From an uncultured Methylococcaceae bacterium (GTDB lineage: Bacteria; Pseudomonadota; Gammaproteobacteria; Methylococcales; Methylomonadaceae): a stretch of 39,532 nt of DNA. Shown in pieces: positions 28,645 through 39,403 of this stretch (the stretch's first letter is position 1; every line of letters starts with the position of its first letter). Where the stretch lies: assembly GCA_903866825.1 (NCBI GenBank), contig CAIPPE010000229.1, positions 1-39,532 on the forward strand, in the 5' to 3' direction. The position numbers were made by a program, and so were the translations under genes. A model generated the notes under the pieces. That model was not told the origin of the DNA. It did not search any database and saw nothing but the letters and a program-made list of their open reading frames with translations.

Positions 28645-29952
28645 ATGATGTCTGATTTAACAATGCTTAAATTAGATGCATCGTCATCTGATTTTAATGA
28701 GCAATTAAAGGGATTATTGGCGTGGGATGAAACCGATGATCTCGATATTCAAATGCGCGTATTAGAGATTATTGCGAACGTACGTAAAAACGGCGACAGA
28801 GCCTTAATAGAATATACCAACCGTTTTGATCATCGTCAAATAGATCAGGCCAATGAGCTTGAAGTATCTAAAGAAACATTGAAATTAGCTTGGGAAAGCC
28901 TGCCAGTAGATCAAGCAACAGCACTTCAGGTAGCAGCTGAGCGTATTCGCGCTTATGCAGACTATCAAAAAATTCAATCCTGGCAATATACTGAAGCCGA
29001 TGGCACAGTATTAGGGCAAAAAGTTACCCCTTTGGATCGTGTTGGTTTGTATGTGCCTGGAGGTAAGGCAGCTTACCCGTCTTCTGTGTTGATGAATGCG
29101 ATTCCAGCAAAAGTAGCTGGGGTTGCTGAATTGATTATGGTTGTACCGATGCCACAAGGCGATGCTAATGAATTGGTGTTAGCGGCGGCTTATTTGGCGG
29201 GCGTAGATCGGGTTTTCTCTATTGGAGGAGCGCAAGCCATTGCAGCGCTGGCTTATGGGACAGAATTTATTCCGCCGGTGGCTAAAATAGTTGGTCCTGG
29301 TAATATTTACGTTGCAACTGCAAAGAAACTGGTTTTTGGTCAGGTGGGCATTGATATGATTGCAGGGCCTTCTGAGATATTGGTAATTTGCGATGGTAAA
29401 ACCAACCCGGATTGGATTGCCATGGATTTGTTTTCTCAGGCAGAACATGATGAAAATGCCCAAGCCATTTTAATCAGTGACGATAGTAATTTTTTACAGG
29501 CCGTTGAGAAAAGTATTAATGCTTTATTACCTACAATGGAACGGGCAGAAATTATTAGAGCTTCATTATCGACCCGTGGAGCGCTAATTAAAGTAGGTTC
29601 TTTAAGTCAGGCTGCGGAAGTTGCTAATATTATTGCGCCAGAGCATTTAGAATTATCAGTTGCAGAACCCGAAACCTTAAGTGCTCAAATACGTCATGCA
29701 GGTGCTATCTTTATGGGGCGTTACACAGCAGAGGCTTTAGGTGATTATTGCGCTGGCCCTAATCATGTATTACCTACTTCTAGTACTGCGCGGTTTTCTT
29801 CACCTCTAGGCGTTTATGACTTTCAAAAGCGATCGAGCATCATTTATTGCTCTGATGTGGGGGCTGATACTTTAGGTAAAACAGCCTCCATTTTAGCACG
29901 TGGTGAAAGTTTGACTGCCCATGCGCGTTCTGCGGAATATAGAATTAAATAA
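28645..29952 (+). CDS. hisD: Histidinol dehydrogenase HisD
   Basis: Zinc enzyme for the last two oxidation steps from histidinol to histidine, with NAD. 435 residues with [35 protein letters not shown], the catalytic [20 protein letters not shown] (catalytic Glu-His pair) and [19 protein letters not shown]. The ATG at 28645 is followed by a second ATG; either may be used. Confidence 0.96.
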   Translation: MMSDLTMLKLDASSSDFNEQLKGLLAWDETDDLDIQMRVLEIIANVRKNGDRALIEYTNRFDHRQIDQANELEVSKETLKLAWESLPVDQATALQVAAERIRAYADYQKIQSWQYTEADGTVLGQKVTPLDRVGLYVPGGKAAYPSSVLMNAIPAKVAGVAELIMVVPMPQGDANELVLAAAYLAGVDRVFSIGGAQAIAALAYGTEFIPPVAKIVGPGNIYVATAKKLVFGQVGIDMIAGPSEILVICDGKTNPDWIAMDLFSQAEHDENAQAILISDDSNFLQAVEKSINALLPTMERAEIIRASLSTRGALIKVGSLSQAAEVANIIAPEHLELSVAEPETLSAQIRHAGAIFMGRYTAEALGDYCAGPNHVLPTSSTARFSSPLGVYDFQKRSSIIYCSDVGADTLGKTASILARGESLTAHARSAEYRIK

Positions 29953-30015
29953 GGTTAAACGTCGTTACTCCATTGTTGATGACGTTGTAAGCTCTTTAAC
30001 ATTAAGTAGTGAACT

Positions 30016-31113
30016 ATGACTCAAAGCAATTTAATCGCCCACGTTTTTCGTAAAAAAGTTCTAGCCATGAGCGCCTATAAAGTCGCTGATGCAACTGGAC
30101 TGATTAAGCTTGATGCAATGGAAAACCCCTATAGTTGGCCTGATGCTATTAAGGAGCAGTGGTTAGAGTTATTAAAAGACTGTCAACTAAATCGATATCC
30201 TGATCCAGATGCTAAAGCCTTAGGCCAGACTCTTAAGCAATTAACTCAATTGCCAGATCACTTTGATTTATTGCTTGGCAACGGGTCTGATGAGATTATT
30301 CAGTTGCTCTTGATGGCGTTACCAGAGGGTTCAGCCGTATTAGCGCCGGCTCCTGGATTTGTGATGTACAAGCAGATTAGTGATTCGTTAGGCTTAAAAT
30401 ATATTGGTATGCCGTTATTAACGGATGGTTTTGATTTGGATTTGCCTGGTATGTTGCAGGCGATTGAACAGTATCAACCCCGAATTATATTTTTAGCTTA
30501 TCCTAATAATCCAACGGCTAATTTATTTAACGAGGCTGCGATAGTTGAGATTGTAAAGGCTGCTCAAGGTTTGGTTGTAATCGATGAGGCGTATGCGCCA
30601 TTTGCGGATGCAAGTTTTATCGATCAGTTAGATCATTATGATAATTTATTAGTGATGCAGACTGTATCTAAGTTAGGACTTGCAGGTTTAAGATTAGGTT
30701 ATCTGATGGGGAGTCCTGACATTATTGAACAATTGAACAAGATTCGATTGCCTTATAATATCAACAGCCTTACTCAAATGAGTGCAGAATTTGCTTTATC
30801 TAATAAAGCCTTCTTTGATGAGCAAACTCAAGCTATTTGTGCTGAAAGAGCCTTAGTTTTAAAGGCATTGAATGACTATGACGAGATTACTGCCTATTCT
30901 AGTGCGGCCAATTTTATTCTTTTTAAAACCCCGCCAGGTAAAGCGACTGATATTTTCCTATCGATAAAAAATCAAGGAGTTCTAATAAAAAATATGACTA
31001 GCCAAGGAGGGGTGTTAACAGACTGTCTGCGAGTGACTATAGGGACGCCAGAAGAAAATAAGGCTTTTCTTGATGCATTACACAACAGTCTTAAAGAGTT
31101 GCAGCAAAAATAA
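30016..31113 (+). CDS. hisC: Histidinol-phosphate aminotransferase HisC
   Basis: PLP-dependent transamination of imidazole acetol phosphate to histidinol phosphate. 365 residues, fold-type I: LDAMENPYSWP, LGNGSDEIIQLLL, the pyridine-binding AYPNNPTANLF and IDEAYAPFAD, and the Schiff-base Lys219 in TVSKLGLAGLRLGYL. It lies 63 bases after hisD and is probably in the same operon (murA-hisG-hisD-hisC). The rest of the his pathway is elsewhere. Confidence 0.95.
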   Translation: MTQSNLIAHVFRKKVLAMSAYKVADATGLIKLDAMENPYSWPDAIKEQWLELLKDCQLNRYPDPDAKALGQTLKQLTQLPDHFDLLLGNGSDEIIQLLLMALPEGSAVLAPAPGFVMYKQISDSLGLKYIGMPLLTDGFDLDLPGMLQAIEQYQPRIIFLAYPNNPTANLFNEAAIVEIVKAAQGLVVIDEAYAPFADASFIDQLDHYDNLLVMQTVSKLGLAGLRLGYLMGSPDIIEQLNKIRLPYNINSLTQMSAEFALSNKAFFDEQTQAICAERALVLKALNDYDEITAYSSAANFILFKTPPGKATDIFLSIKNQGVLIKNMTSQGGVLTDCLRVTIGTPEENKAFLDALHNSLKELQQK

Positions 31114-31255
31114 ACTGGCGCAGTGAATAGTTAAAGTTGTGTAGTATCTTCAATAATTCAAACTAAGCACTTCAAATTCATCTGCTTCTAGTGTTATATT
31201 GACGCAAAATAAAAATGAGCTTTTAAAAGCCGTATAAAATCAGGAGATACCCATA

Positions 31256-31855
31256 ATGAATAATAAAGGCGTAGATAAGTCAAAACGCCAGTTTTTAACC
31301 TCGGCATTGACCGTGGTTGGCGCTGTTGGCTCTGGCTATTTAGCGGTCCCCTTTCTTGCCCAAATGCAACCCAGTGTTAAAGCAATGGCAGCAGGAGCCC
31401 CAGTTGAAGTGGATATTAGTAAAATGGAAGTTGGGCAATTGATTAGGGTTGCTTGGCGAGGTAAGCCGGTATGGGTTCTCAATAGAACCCCAGAGGTAAT
31501 TCAAACATTAAAAACCTTAGATGCTGAACTTAGGGATCCACTTTCAAATGATTCAGAGCAACCAGCCTCTAGTAAAAATCCGGTGAGATCATTGAAACCA
31601 GAGATTTTTGTTGCTGTTGGTTTGTGTACGCATTTAGGTTGTTCTCCGACATTTCGTCCTGAAGTTGCTCCTGTTGATTTAGGTGAGAAATGGAAAGGCG
31701 GTTTCTTCTGTCCGTGTCATGGTTCATGGTTTGATTTGGCCGGTCGTGTGTATAGGGGTGTTCCGGCACCGACTAATCTAGAAATTCCGCCTTATCGCTA
31801 TGCAAGCGAGACACGCATCATCATTGGTGAAGCCGCTGAGGAGAAAAACGCATGA
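31256..31855 (+). CDS. petA: Ubiquinol-cytochrome c reductase, Rieske iron-sulfur subunit
   Basis: Electron carrier of the bc1 complex, taking electrons from ubiquinol to cytochrome c1. 199 residues. The N-terminus KSKRQFLTSALTVVG has a Tat-like signal with its hydrophobic part as membrane anchor (KRQF replaces the usual RR). Cluster ligands by family: Cys124 and His126 in CTHLGC, Cys152 and His155 in CPCHGS, with Cys129-Cys154 as the disulfide. The start is fixed by CAGGAGA at 31241-31247. The upstream gap (31114-31255) holds a perfect 12-base palindrome, GCTTTTAAAAGC, at 31219-31230. It overlaps petB by 4 bases. Confidence 0.96.
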   Translation: MNNKGVDKSKRQFLTSALTVVGAVGSGYLAVPFLAQMQPSVKAMAAGAPVEVDISKMEVGQLIRVAWRGKPVWVLNRTPEVIQTLKTLDAELRDPLSNDSEQPASSKNPVRSLKPEIFVAVGLCTHLGCSPTFRPEVAPVDLGEKWKGGFFCPCHGSWFDLAGRVYRGVPAPTNLEIPPYRYASETRIIIGEAAEEKNA

Positions 31856-33279
31856 AACCAACACGTTTAAGTGAATGTGGCAATTGGGTATTAGATCGTT
31901 TCCCTGTCACAAAGTTTTGGAATGACCACATGACGCATTACTATGCGCCTAAGAATTTTAATATTTGGTATTTTTTTGGTTCTTTAGCCTTATTGGTGTT
32001 AGTGAACCAGATTATTACTGGTATTTTGTTAACCATGAACTACAAGCCAGATGCAAAGTTAGCTTTTGACTCTGTCGAATACATTATGCGGGATGTGCCT
32101 TGGGGCTGGCTAGTGCGATATATGCACTCAACTGGGGCATCTGCTTTTTTTATAGTTATTTATTTGCACATGTTTAGAGCCTTACTCTATGGGTCATTTA
32201 AACACCCGCGAGAGTTAATCTGGATTTTTGGGATGTTGCTGTTTGTGGCTCTCATGGCTGAAGCCTTTATGGGGTACTTGTTACCTTGGGGGCAAATGTC
32301 TTTTTGGGGCGCTCAAGTTATTATCTCTTTGTTCAGCGCGATTCCAGTTATTGGTGACGATTTGTCACTCTGGATCAGAGGGGATTATGTTATTGCTGAT
32401 GCAACGTTAAACCGGTTTTTTGCATTTCATGTTATTGCTGTGCCATTAGTATTGGTTATGTTGGTGTTTATGCATCTGGTTGCATTACATGAGGTTGGTT
32501 CGAATAATCCTGATGGCATTGAAATAAAAGCGTCTAAAGATCCCTGGGGGCATCCTGTTGATGGTATTCCCTTTCATCCTTATTACACGGTAAAAGATCT
32601 GGTCGGTGTAGGTGTGTTTTTATTGTTCTTTGCGACAGTAATATTCTACATGCCAGAAGTCGGTGGGTACTTTCTTGAGCATGCGAACTTTATTCCGGCT
32701 GATCCCATGAAGACCCCTGAGCATATCGCTCCGGTTTGGTATTTCACACCGTTTTATTCAATTCTAAGGGCGATTCCTGATAAGTTTGCCGGTGTTATTG
32801 GTATGGGTGGTTCTATTGTAGTTTTATTTTTGATACCGTGGTTAGATCGTTGTAAGGTAAAGTCAATTCGTTATCGTGGTGGAATTTTCAAAAAAGCATT
32901 GTTTTTATTCGTAGTCAGTTTTTTAGCGTTGGGTTATTTAGGTACGCAACCAGTAACGCCTTTAGCCACTACAATGGCTAGGCTGTTTACAACTATCTAT
33001 TTTGGTTTCTTTTTGTTAATGCCGATTTTTACCCGGTGGGAAAAAACTAAGCCAGTTCCTAGACGGCTAACAAAAGATCATAGTCTTGAAGAGCAGTTGC
33101 ACGCGTTAGAAGAGCAATTGCCTGCTTTGATCGAGGAAATAACAGAATTAAAGCCAGTGTCTACAGAGATTGGTCACCCAGCATTTAAAAGCACCTTTTT
33201 TAACAGGCGGCCTAACCCTAAAGGGATCGCACATGTTATTAGCCGGTTAGCGATAAAATTAAAAGGGAGTCTTGATTGA
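31852..33279 (+). CDS. petB: Ubiquinol-cytochrome c reductase, cytochrome b subunit
   Basis: Membrane core of bc1, holding two b hemes and the quinol-oxidation and quinone-reduction sites. 475 residues; heme ligands lie in HSTGASAFFIVIYLHMFR and FHVIAVPLVLVMLVFMHLVALH. The Qo motif is PVWY (residues 294-297) rather than PEWY, a variant I recall from other beta/gammaproteobacteria. After the last membrane segment there is a hydrophilic tail of roughly 65 residues with repeated LEEQLHALEEQLPAL, predicted coiled coil, longer than in typical cytochrome b of about 400-430 residues. Confidence 0.95.
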   Translation: MKPTRLSECGNWVLDRFPVTKFWNDHMTHYYAPKNFNIWYFFGSLALLVLVNQIITGILLTMNYKPDAKLAFDSVEYIMRDVPWGWLVRYMHSTGASAFFIVIYLHMFRALLYGSFKHPRELIWIFGMLLFVALMAEAFMGYLLPWGQMSFWGAQVIISLFSAIPVIGDDLSLWIRGDYVIADATLNRFFAFHVIAVPLVLVMLVFMHLVALHEVGSNNPDGIEIKASKDPWGHPVDGIPFHPYYTVKDLVGVGVFLLFFATVIFYMPEVGGYFLEHANFIPADPMKTPEHIAPVWYFTPFYSILRAIPDKFAGVIGMGGSIVVLFLIPWLDRCKVKSIRYRGGIFKKALFLFVVSFLALGYLGTQPVTPLATTMARLFTTIYFGFFLLMPIFTRWEKTKPVPRRLTKDHSLEEQLHALEEQLPALIEEITELKPVSTEIGHPAFKSTFFNRRPNPKGIAHVISRLAIKLKGSLD

Positions 33280-33280
33280 T

Positions 33281-34000
33281 ATGAAAAATTTAATTGCTTT
33301 ACTTTTATTATTCATCCTATCGTTTGCCGCTTTTGCTTCTGAACCCGTTGAGCTGCAAGAGGCAAATATTGATTTAAGTGATAATGCGTCATTGCAGCGA
33401 GGTGCCCAACATTTTGTAACCTATTGCTTGGGTTGTCATTCGGCCAAGCATATGCGTTACTTACGTTTTGCCGTGGATACTGGTGTGGACCCGCAGAAAG
33501 TTCTAAAAGATATTGCACCCGAGGGTGCTAGTATTTATGACCAAATTCATAGTGCTATGAATAAGCACGATGCTGAAAAATGGTTCGGTGTGCAACCTCC
33601 TGATCTTTCATTAATTGCAAGATCTCGGGGTGCAGATTGGTTATATAGTTATTTGAAAAGTTATTATGCAGATCCTTCGCGCCCATTCGGAGTCAATAAT
33701 CTGGTTTTCGAAGATACCGCCATGCCGAATCCTTTATGGCAGTTACAAGGGGAGCAGCATGCTGAATCGAGAAGAACGATATACGGTGAATATACTAAGC
33801 TCGTACTTGATGAGCCAGGGAAATTATCAGAGAGAGAGTTTGATCGTTTTGTTAACGATCTCGTCAATTTTCTGGTCTATGTCGGTGAACCTGTTCAATT
33901 AGAAAGGGAGCGTATGGGTAAGTATGTCATCTTCTTTTTGTTGGTCTTTTCAGTGATTGCTTATTTACTTAAAAAGGAATATTGGAACGATGTTGATTAA
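33281..34000 (+). CDS. petC: Ubiquinol-cytochrome c reductase, cytochrome c1 subunit
   Basis: Periplasmic, membrane-anchored c-type cytochrome of bc1. 239 residues: signal peptide (LIALLLLFILSFAAFA), heme site Cys49-L-G-Cys52-His53, the probable axial Met in DTAMPNPLW and a C-terminal anchor YVIFFLLVFSVIAYLL followed by a charged end. I choose ATG 33281, one base after the petB stop, over the TTG at 33272, because AGGGAG at 33264-33269 spaces better and the signal peptide then begins MKNL. Confidence 0.95.
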   Translation: MKNLIALLLLFILSFAAFASEPVELQEANIDLSDNASLQRGAQHFVTYCLGCHSAKHMRYLRFAVDTGVDPQKVLKDIAPEGASIYDQIHSAMNKHDAEKWFGVQPPDLSLIARSRGADWLYSYLKSYYADPSRPFGVNNLVFEDTAMPNPLWQLQGEQHAESRRTIYGEYTKLVLDEPGKLSEREFDRFVNDLVNFLVYVGEPVQLERERMGKYVIFFLLVFSVIAYLLKKEYWNDVD

Positions 34001-34087
34001 AAGGTAACCTATGAAGACAGGGATGTTTTCTTGTTATTGTCGGTGCCTAAATCTTTTGTTGACAACATCAAAAGGCATACTTCCATA

Positions 34088-34096
34088 TGCTACAAT
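34088..34096 (+). promoter_or_regulatory. Extended -10 promoter for sspAB
   Basis: TGC-TACAAT is an extended -10 element (five of six consensus bases plus TGn), 41 bases before the sspA start. TTGACA at 34059-34064 is too far upstream (26-base spacing) to be its -35, which is tolerable for an extended -10. It suggests that sspA-sspB is transcribed separately from petABC. Confidence 0.45.
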
Positions 34097-34137
34097 GATC
34101 CTTTTATTGCCCTATTTTGTCCAAAGAGGTTGCTTTC

Positions 34138-34773
34138 GTGGCAAATATTATTACTCGTAAATCTGCGATGACGCTTTTCTCATCCCCAACGTGTGCAATG
34201 AGTCATTGTGCTCGTTTTGTATTGCACGAAAAAGCAGTTGCTGCAGATATAGAATATTATGACCCGACAGACCCGCCTGAGGATTTGCTTGAACTTAATC
34301 CCAATGGTACCTCCCCAACGTTTATAGAGCGTGATCTGGTTCTCTATGATTCCCGGATTATTATGGAGTACTTGGATGAGCGTTTTCCTCACCCCCCATT
34401 ACATCAAATGGATCCTGTTTCTCGTGCTAATACCAGAATGCTGATTAAAAGAATAGATCAGGATTGGTATCAATTATTGGATGAAATATTATCTTCTGGT
34501 GAAAAAAAGTCTGCCCGAGCTAGAAAAATGCTTAGAGAAAGTATTTTATCAGCAACACCTATTTTCGCAGCCAGACCTTATTTTATGAGTGATGAGTTTT
34601 CCTTAATTGATTGTGCTATTGCGCCATTGTTATGGCGATTACCTAGCCTTGGAATTGATGTATCAACGCCGAATGATGTTATCACTAATTATGCGCAACG
34701 TATTTTTAGAAGACCTGCTTTTAAGCGAAGCTTGAGCGAACAAGAAAAAGAAATGATTGAACCTTTAAAATAA
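34138..34773 (+). CDS. sspA: Stringent starvation protein A (RNA polymerase-associated, GST fold)
   Basis: GST-like protein without glutathione activity that binds RNA polymerase and controls stress and acid-tolerance genes in gammaproteobacteria. 211 residues from GTG at 34138, chosen because AAAGAGG at 34123-34129 lies 8 bases upstream and the product then begins like other SspA; the TTG at 34117 is rejected. Motifs: MTLFSSPTCAMSHCARFVL, DLLELNPNGTSPTFIERD, YDSRIIMEYLDERFPHPPL. Confidence 0.93.
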   Translation: MANIITRKSAMTLFSSPTCAMSHCARFVLHEKAVAADIEYYDPTDPPEDLLELNPNGTSPTFIERDLVLYDSRIIMEYLDERFPHPPLHQMDPVSRANTRMLIKRIDQDWYQLLDEILSSGEKKSARARKMLRESILSATPIFAARPYFMSDEFSLIDCAIAPLLWRLPSLGIDVSTPNDVITNYAQRIFRRPAFKRSLSEQEKEMIEPLK

Positions 34774-34783
34774 CGATTACAAA

Positions 34784-35161
34784 ATGACCTCTTTAAAGCC
34801 CTATTTGATTCGCTCAATTTATGAATGGATAATTGATAATGAGTTGACGCCCTATTTACTGGTTAACGCAGAAAATAGTCGTGCTGTTTTGCCACAAAAG
34901 CTAATTGAAGATGGCAAAATTATATTAAATATTAAGCCTCAAGCGATACAAGGGCTTGATTTGGGTAATACGGATATTCAATTTAATGCCAGATTTAGTG
35001 GAAAGCCTATGGGGATTTTAGTTCCAGTCTCTGCGGTTATGGCTATTTATGCTAAAGAAAACGGTAAAGGAATGATTTTTGATCAAGAAGAATTGACGGA
35101 TGAAAATCCACCGCCAGATGACAAACCGCCATCAAGACCCAATCTACGAATTGTAAAGTAA
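34784..35161 (+). CDS. sspB: ClpXP adaptor SspB
   Basis: Adaptor that brings ssrA-tagged proteins to ClpXP. 125 residues: folded N-terminal domain with PYLIRSIYEWIIDNELTPYLLV and FNARFSGKPMGILVPVSAVMAIYAKENGKGM, a Pro-rich flexible linker (ENPPPDDKPPSRP) and the short C-terminal ClpX-binding peptide PNLRIVK. Directly follows sspA (10-base gap), the standard pair. Confidence 0.95.
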   Translation: MTSLKPYLIRSIYEWIIDNELTPYLLVNAENSRAVLPQKLIEDGKIILNIKPQAIQGLDLGNTDIQFNARFSGKPMGILVPVSAVMAIYAKENGKGMIFDQEELTDENPPPDDKPPSRPNLRIVK

Positions 35162-35277
35162 TTAAAAACAGATAAGACAGAAGGTATCAGTTGGCTGTAG
35201 CAGTCAATTTATTATCCATTCGTCATGTTTTGGTTTGTGTTTCTTTTTTAGTACTACGATAGTTAACAAACTCCCCG

Positions 35278-35283
35278 TATAAT
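35278..35283 (+). promoter_or_regulatory. -10 element of the guaB promoter
   Basis: A perfect TATAAT 34 bases before the guaB ATG, in the 156-base gap after sspB. No good -35 hexamer is seen at 16-18 bases spacing, which suggests an activator-dependent or upstream-element promoter. TTAACA at 35263-35268 is too close. Confidence 0.5.
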
Positions 35284-35308
35284 ACTTAATATTTTAGTAA
35301 ATAATTAG

Positions 35309-36784
<1,476 letters not shown>

Positions 36785-36835
36785 TTCATTATAGTCACAC
36801 TCAACCTTTATTCGCTTACTCAATCACTTTAGTTT

Positions 36836-36865
36836 TTATGCAAATTGTTAAATCGATTTGCATAA
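36836..36865. repeat. Perfect 10-bp inverted repeat between guaB and guaA
   Basis: TTATGCAAAT (36836-36845), 10-base spacer, ATTTGCATAA (36856-36865). Two half-sites about two helical turns apart suggest a dimeric regulator site or an mRNA hairpin between the two genes. There is no T run, so it is not a standard terminator. The rest of this 127-base gap shows nothing else. Confidence 0.55.
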
Positions 36866-36911
36866 CAGCATAAAGTGGTCTGAACTTAAATTTAAAATAT
36901 AGAAAATCATC

Positions 36912-38498
36912 GTGAAACAAGCATCCAATAATATCCATAGCCATAAGATCCTTATTTTAGATTTTGGATCACAATATACTCAGTTAATTGCTCGACGCAT
37001 TCGTGAAATTGGGGTTTATTGTGAAATTTATTCTTGTGAATGTTCTGAGGCAGAGATTAAAAACTTTGCACCCAATGGCATTATATTGTCGGGCGGCCCC
37101 GATACTGTAACCAGTGGCGATACACCGCGTGCTCCACAGTGTGTTTTTGACTTGGGCATACCGGTGTTGGGCATTTGTTATGGCATGCAAACCATGACAG
37201 AACAAATGGGCGGTAAAGTTGAAAGCTCAAATCACCGAGAGTTTGGTTATGCGCAAATTAGAGCACGAGGCCATTCAAAATTATTAACCGGAATTGAAGA
37301 TCATCTATCACCCGAAGGCTTTGGATTATTGGATGTCTGGATGAGTCACGGTGATCGCGTTGTTGATTTACCAGAAGGATTCTCCTTAATAGCCAGTTCT
37401 GACGGTGCACCTATTGCAGGTATAGCCAATGAAGACAAGGCCTTCTATGCCCTACAATTTCATCCAGAAGTCACCCACACTAAACAAGGTGGGCGTATTC
37501 TTTCGCGCTTTGTATTAGACATCTGTGGCTGTGAGGTTTTATGGACTGCCAGCAATATTATTGAAGATAGCATTAATGCCGTCAGAGAAAAAGTCGGCAC
37601 AGATCATGTGATCTTAGGCTTGTCAGGCGGTGTTGATTCTTCCGTTGTCGCCGCTTTGTTGCATAAAGCGATTAAAGACCAGTTAACCTGTGTCTTTGTA
37701 GATACTGGTTTGTTACGATTGCACGAAGGCGATCAAGTCATGGCGACCTTCGCAGAACACATGGGCGTAAAAGTCATTAGAGTCGATGCAGAGTCACGTT
37801 ATTTAGACGCTTTAGCGGGTATAACTGATCCAGAACAAAAGCGTAAAATTATCGGTAACTTATTCGTCGAAATCTTTGATGAAGAAGCCGCAAAAATCAA
37901 GGATGCAAAATGGTTGGCACAAGGCACTATTTATCCCGATGTCATTGAATCAGCCGGTTCAAAAAGCGGCAAAGCACATTTGATTAAGTCACACCATAAT
38001 GTGGGTGGGTTGCCAGAAAATATGCTATTAAAATTAGTTGAGCCTTTACGTGAGTTATTTAAGGATGAAGTGAGACGACTCGGGCTAGAATTGGGTTTGC
38101 CATCAGATATGGTGTTTAGGCATCCTTTCCCTGGGCCGGGCTTGGGCGTCAGGATTTTAGGTGAAGTTAAAAAACAATACGCTGATTTGTTACGTCAAGC
38201 AGATGCTATTTTTATCGAAGAATTATACCGACATGACCTTTACGATAAAGTCAGTCAGGCCTTCGCGGTATTTTTACCTGTAAAGTCAGTGGGTGTGATG
38301 GGTGATGGTCGTCGTTATGATTACGTGATTGCCATTCGAGCCGTAGAAACGATTGATTTTATGACCGCACGCTGGGCACATTTACCTTATGAGTTTTTAG
38401 ATCTTATCTCTCGACGTATTATCAACGAAGTGCCTGGTATTTCTCGTGTGGCTTATGATATATCGGGTAAGCCACCTGCTACGATTGAATGGGAATAA
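36912..38498 (+). CDS. guaA: GMP synthase (glutamine-hydrolysing) GuaA
   Basis: Converts XMP to GMP with ATP and glutamine. 528 residues: class I amidotransferase domain with Cys89 in GICYGMQTM and [11 protein letters not shown]-pyrophosphatase PP-loop LSGGVDSS starting at residue 237, and the C-terminal dimerisation domain ending [12 protein letters not shown]. It starts at GTG 36912; no strong Shine-Dalgarno is visible. The product precedes [20 protein letters not shown] by a few residues, as usual. Ends overlapping tadA by 10 bases. Confidence 0.96.
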   Translation: MKQASNNIHSHKILILDFGSQYTQLIARRIREIGVYCEIYSCECSEAEIKNFAPNGIILSGGPDTVTSGDTPRAPQCVFDLGIPVLGICYGMQTMTEQMGGKVESSNHREFGYAQIRARGHSKLLTGIEDHLSPEGFGLLDVWMSHGDRVVDLPEGFSLIASSDGAPIAGIANEDKAFYALQFHPEVTHTKQGGRILSRFVLDICGCEVLWTASNIIEDSINAVREKVGTDHVILGLSGGVDSSVVAALLHKAIKDQLTCVFVDTGLLRLHEGDQVMATFAEHMGVKVIRVDAESRYLDALAGITDPEQKRKIIGNLFVEIFDEEAAKIKDAKWLAQGTIYPDVIESAGSKSGKAHLIKSHHNVGGLPENMLLKLVEPLRELFKDEVRRLGLELGLPSDMVFRHPFPGPGLGVRILGEVKKQYADLLRQADAIFIEELYRHDLYDKVSQAFAVFLPVKSVGVMGDGRRYDYVIAIRAVETIDFMTARWAHLPYEFLDLISRRIINEVPGISRVAYDISGKPPATIEWE

Positions 38499-38950
38499 GC
38501 CCAGAGGAAGACGAAGCATGGATGCGCTATGCTTTTCGCTTGGCGCAACGTGCAGAGGAATACGGAGAAGTGCCTGTTGGAGCGATAGTTGTTAAAGATA
38601 ATCGATGTATCGCTGAAGGCTGGAACAGCGTTATTACCCAGCATGACCCTACCGCTCACGCAGAAATAGTGGCTTTAAGGACGGCAGGATTAGCGTTAGA
38701 AAATTATAGAATTAACGATACGACCTTGTACGTGACCTTAGAGCCCTGTGTGATGTGTATGGGGGCCTTAGCCCATAGCAGGATAAAACGATTGGTATTC
38801 GGCGCTTATGATCCTAAAAGAGGCGCTGTTTGTAATGCATTAAGTCTGACAGATGCCAGCTTCTTAAATCATCGAATTAGCTGGACGGGTGGCGTGTTAG
38901 AAGCCCAGTGTGCCGAGCTGTTAAGGGACTTCTTTCGCGCCAGGCGTTAA
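38489..38950 (+). CDS. tadA: tRNA-specific adenosine deaminase TadA
   Basis: Deaminates A34 of tRNA-Arg(ACG) to inosine, needed to read CGN codons. 153 residues; zinc site His57-Ala-Glu59 with Cys87 and Cys90 in [10 protein letters not shown]; substrate loop DPTAHAE. It starts within the end of guaA (ATG 38489; an ATG at 38519 is possible but would shorten the first helix) and is likely cotranscribed with guaA. It is the last plus-strand gene in the window. Confidence 0.95.
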   Translation: MGISPEEDEAWMRYAFRLAQRAEEYGEVPVGAIVVKDNRCIAEGWNSVITQHDPTAHAEIVALRTAGLALENYRINDTTLYVTLEPCVMCMGALAHSRIKRLVFGAYDPKRGAVCNALSLTDASFLNHRISWTGGVLEAQCAELLRDFFRARR

Positions 38951-38999
38951 GTGATCGAGATCATATTTTTAAGGGCGTATTTTTGGACTAACTAGTAAA

Positions 39000-39024
39000 G
39001 CGCCACAGATAGTGGTGCGTTTTA
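39000..39024 (+). terminator. Rho-independent terminator after tadA
   Basis: Stem GCGCCAC (39000-39006), loop AGATA, GTGGTGC (39012-39018) with one G-T pair, followed by GTTTTAATT. It lies 50 bases after the tadA stop. The A-rich 5' side (AAA before the stem) would let it work weakly on the minus strand too, for the convergent pyrE remnant. Confidence 0.6.
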
Positions 39025-39116
39025 ATTAAGGATTGAATACGTTCCTGTTCTTCCGTTTGTAATGGATGTGTGATTGTCTCTTGATTTATTATCGAGACTT
39101 ATTGAGTGCTCTTCAG

Positions 39117-39377
39117 CTATGCGTACTGGCTTTGATAGGCTTCAATGGCGTTTAACTGAGCACTGTTTGCTTCGGCCTTTAAATATTTGATGATGTTTTC
39201 TAACGTGATAATAGCAATCACCGGCATGTTATAGCGTTCTTCCACTTCCTGAATTGCCGAACACTCACTCAAGCCTTTTTCTTGCCGGTCTAAGGCAATC
39301 AATACGCCAGCAGGAATGGCATTAGCGGCATTGATAATCTCAACAGATTCTCGCACTGATGTACCTGCGGTAATAAG
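39117..39377 (-). pseudogene. pyrE: Orotate phosphoribosyltransferase remnant, C-terminal part only
   Basis: The frame encodes about 86 residues matching the end of PyrE (orotate plus PRPP to OMP, pyrimidine synthesis): [52 protein letters not shown] full enzyme is about 213 residues. Upstream the frame meets a stop at 39378-39380, and the homology stops in the middle of the PRPP motif (normally DDVITAGT), so the acidic pair and the whole N-terminal domain are missing. It cannot be active. Either a deletion or rearrangement created it, or the assembly is wrong here. Confidence 0.82.
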
Positions 39378-39403
39378 TTAGTGTTGTTGTCGGTGGCGGG
39401 TTC

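Noticed and set aside
31199-31238. TTGACG and TATAAA as a petA promoter
   Set aside because: The two boxes are 28 bases apart, too far for a sigma70 promoter; no better pair was found.
38951-38975. Small hairpin GTGATCGAGATCAT followed by ATTTTT as a terminator right after tadA
   Set aside because: The stem is only 4-5 bp with a weak pair; the hairpin at 39000-39018 is a better candidate.
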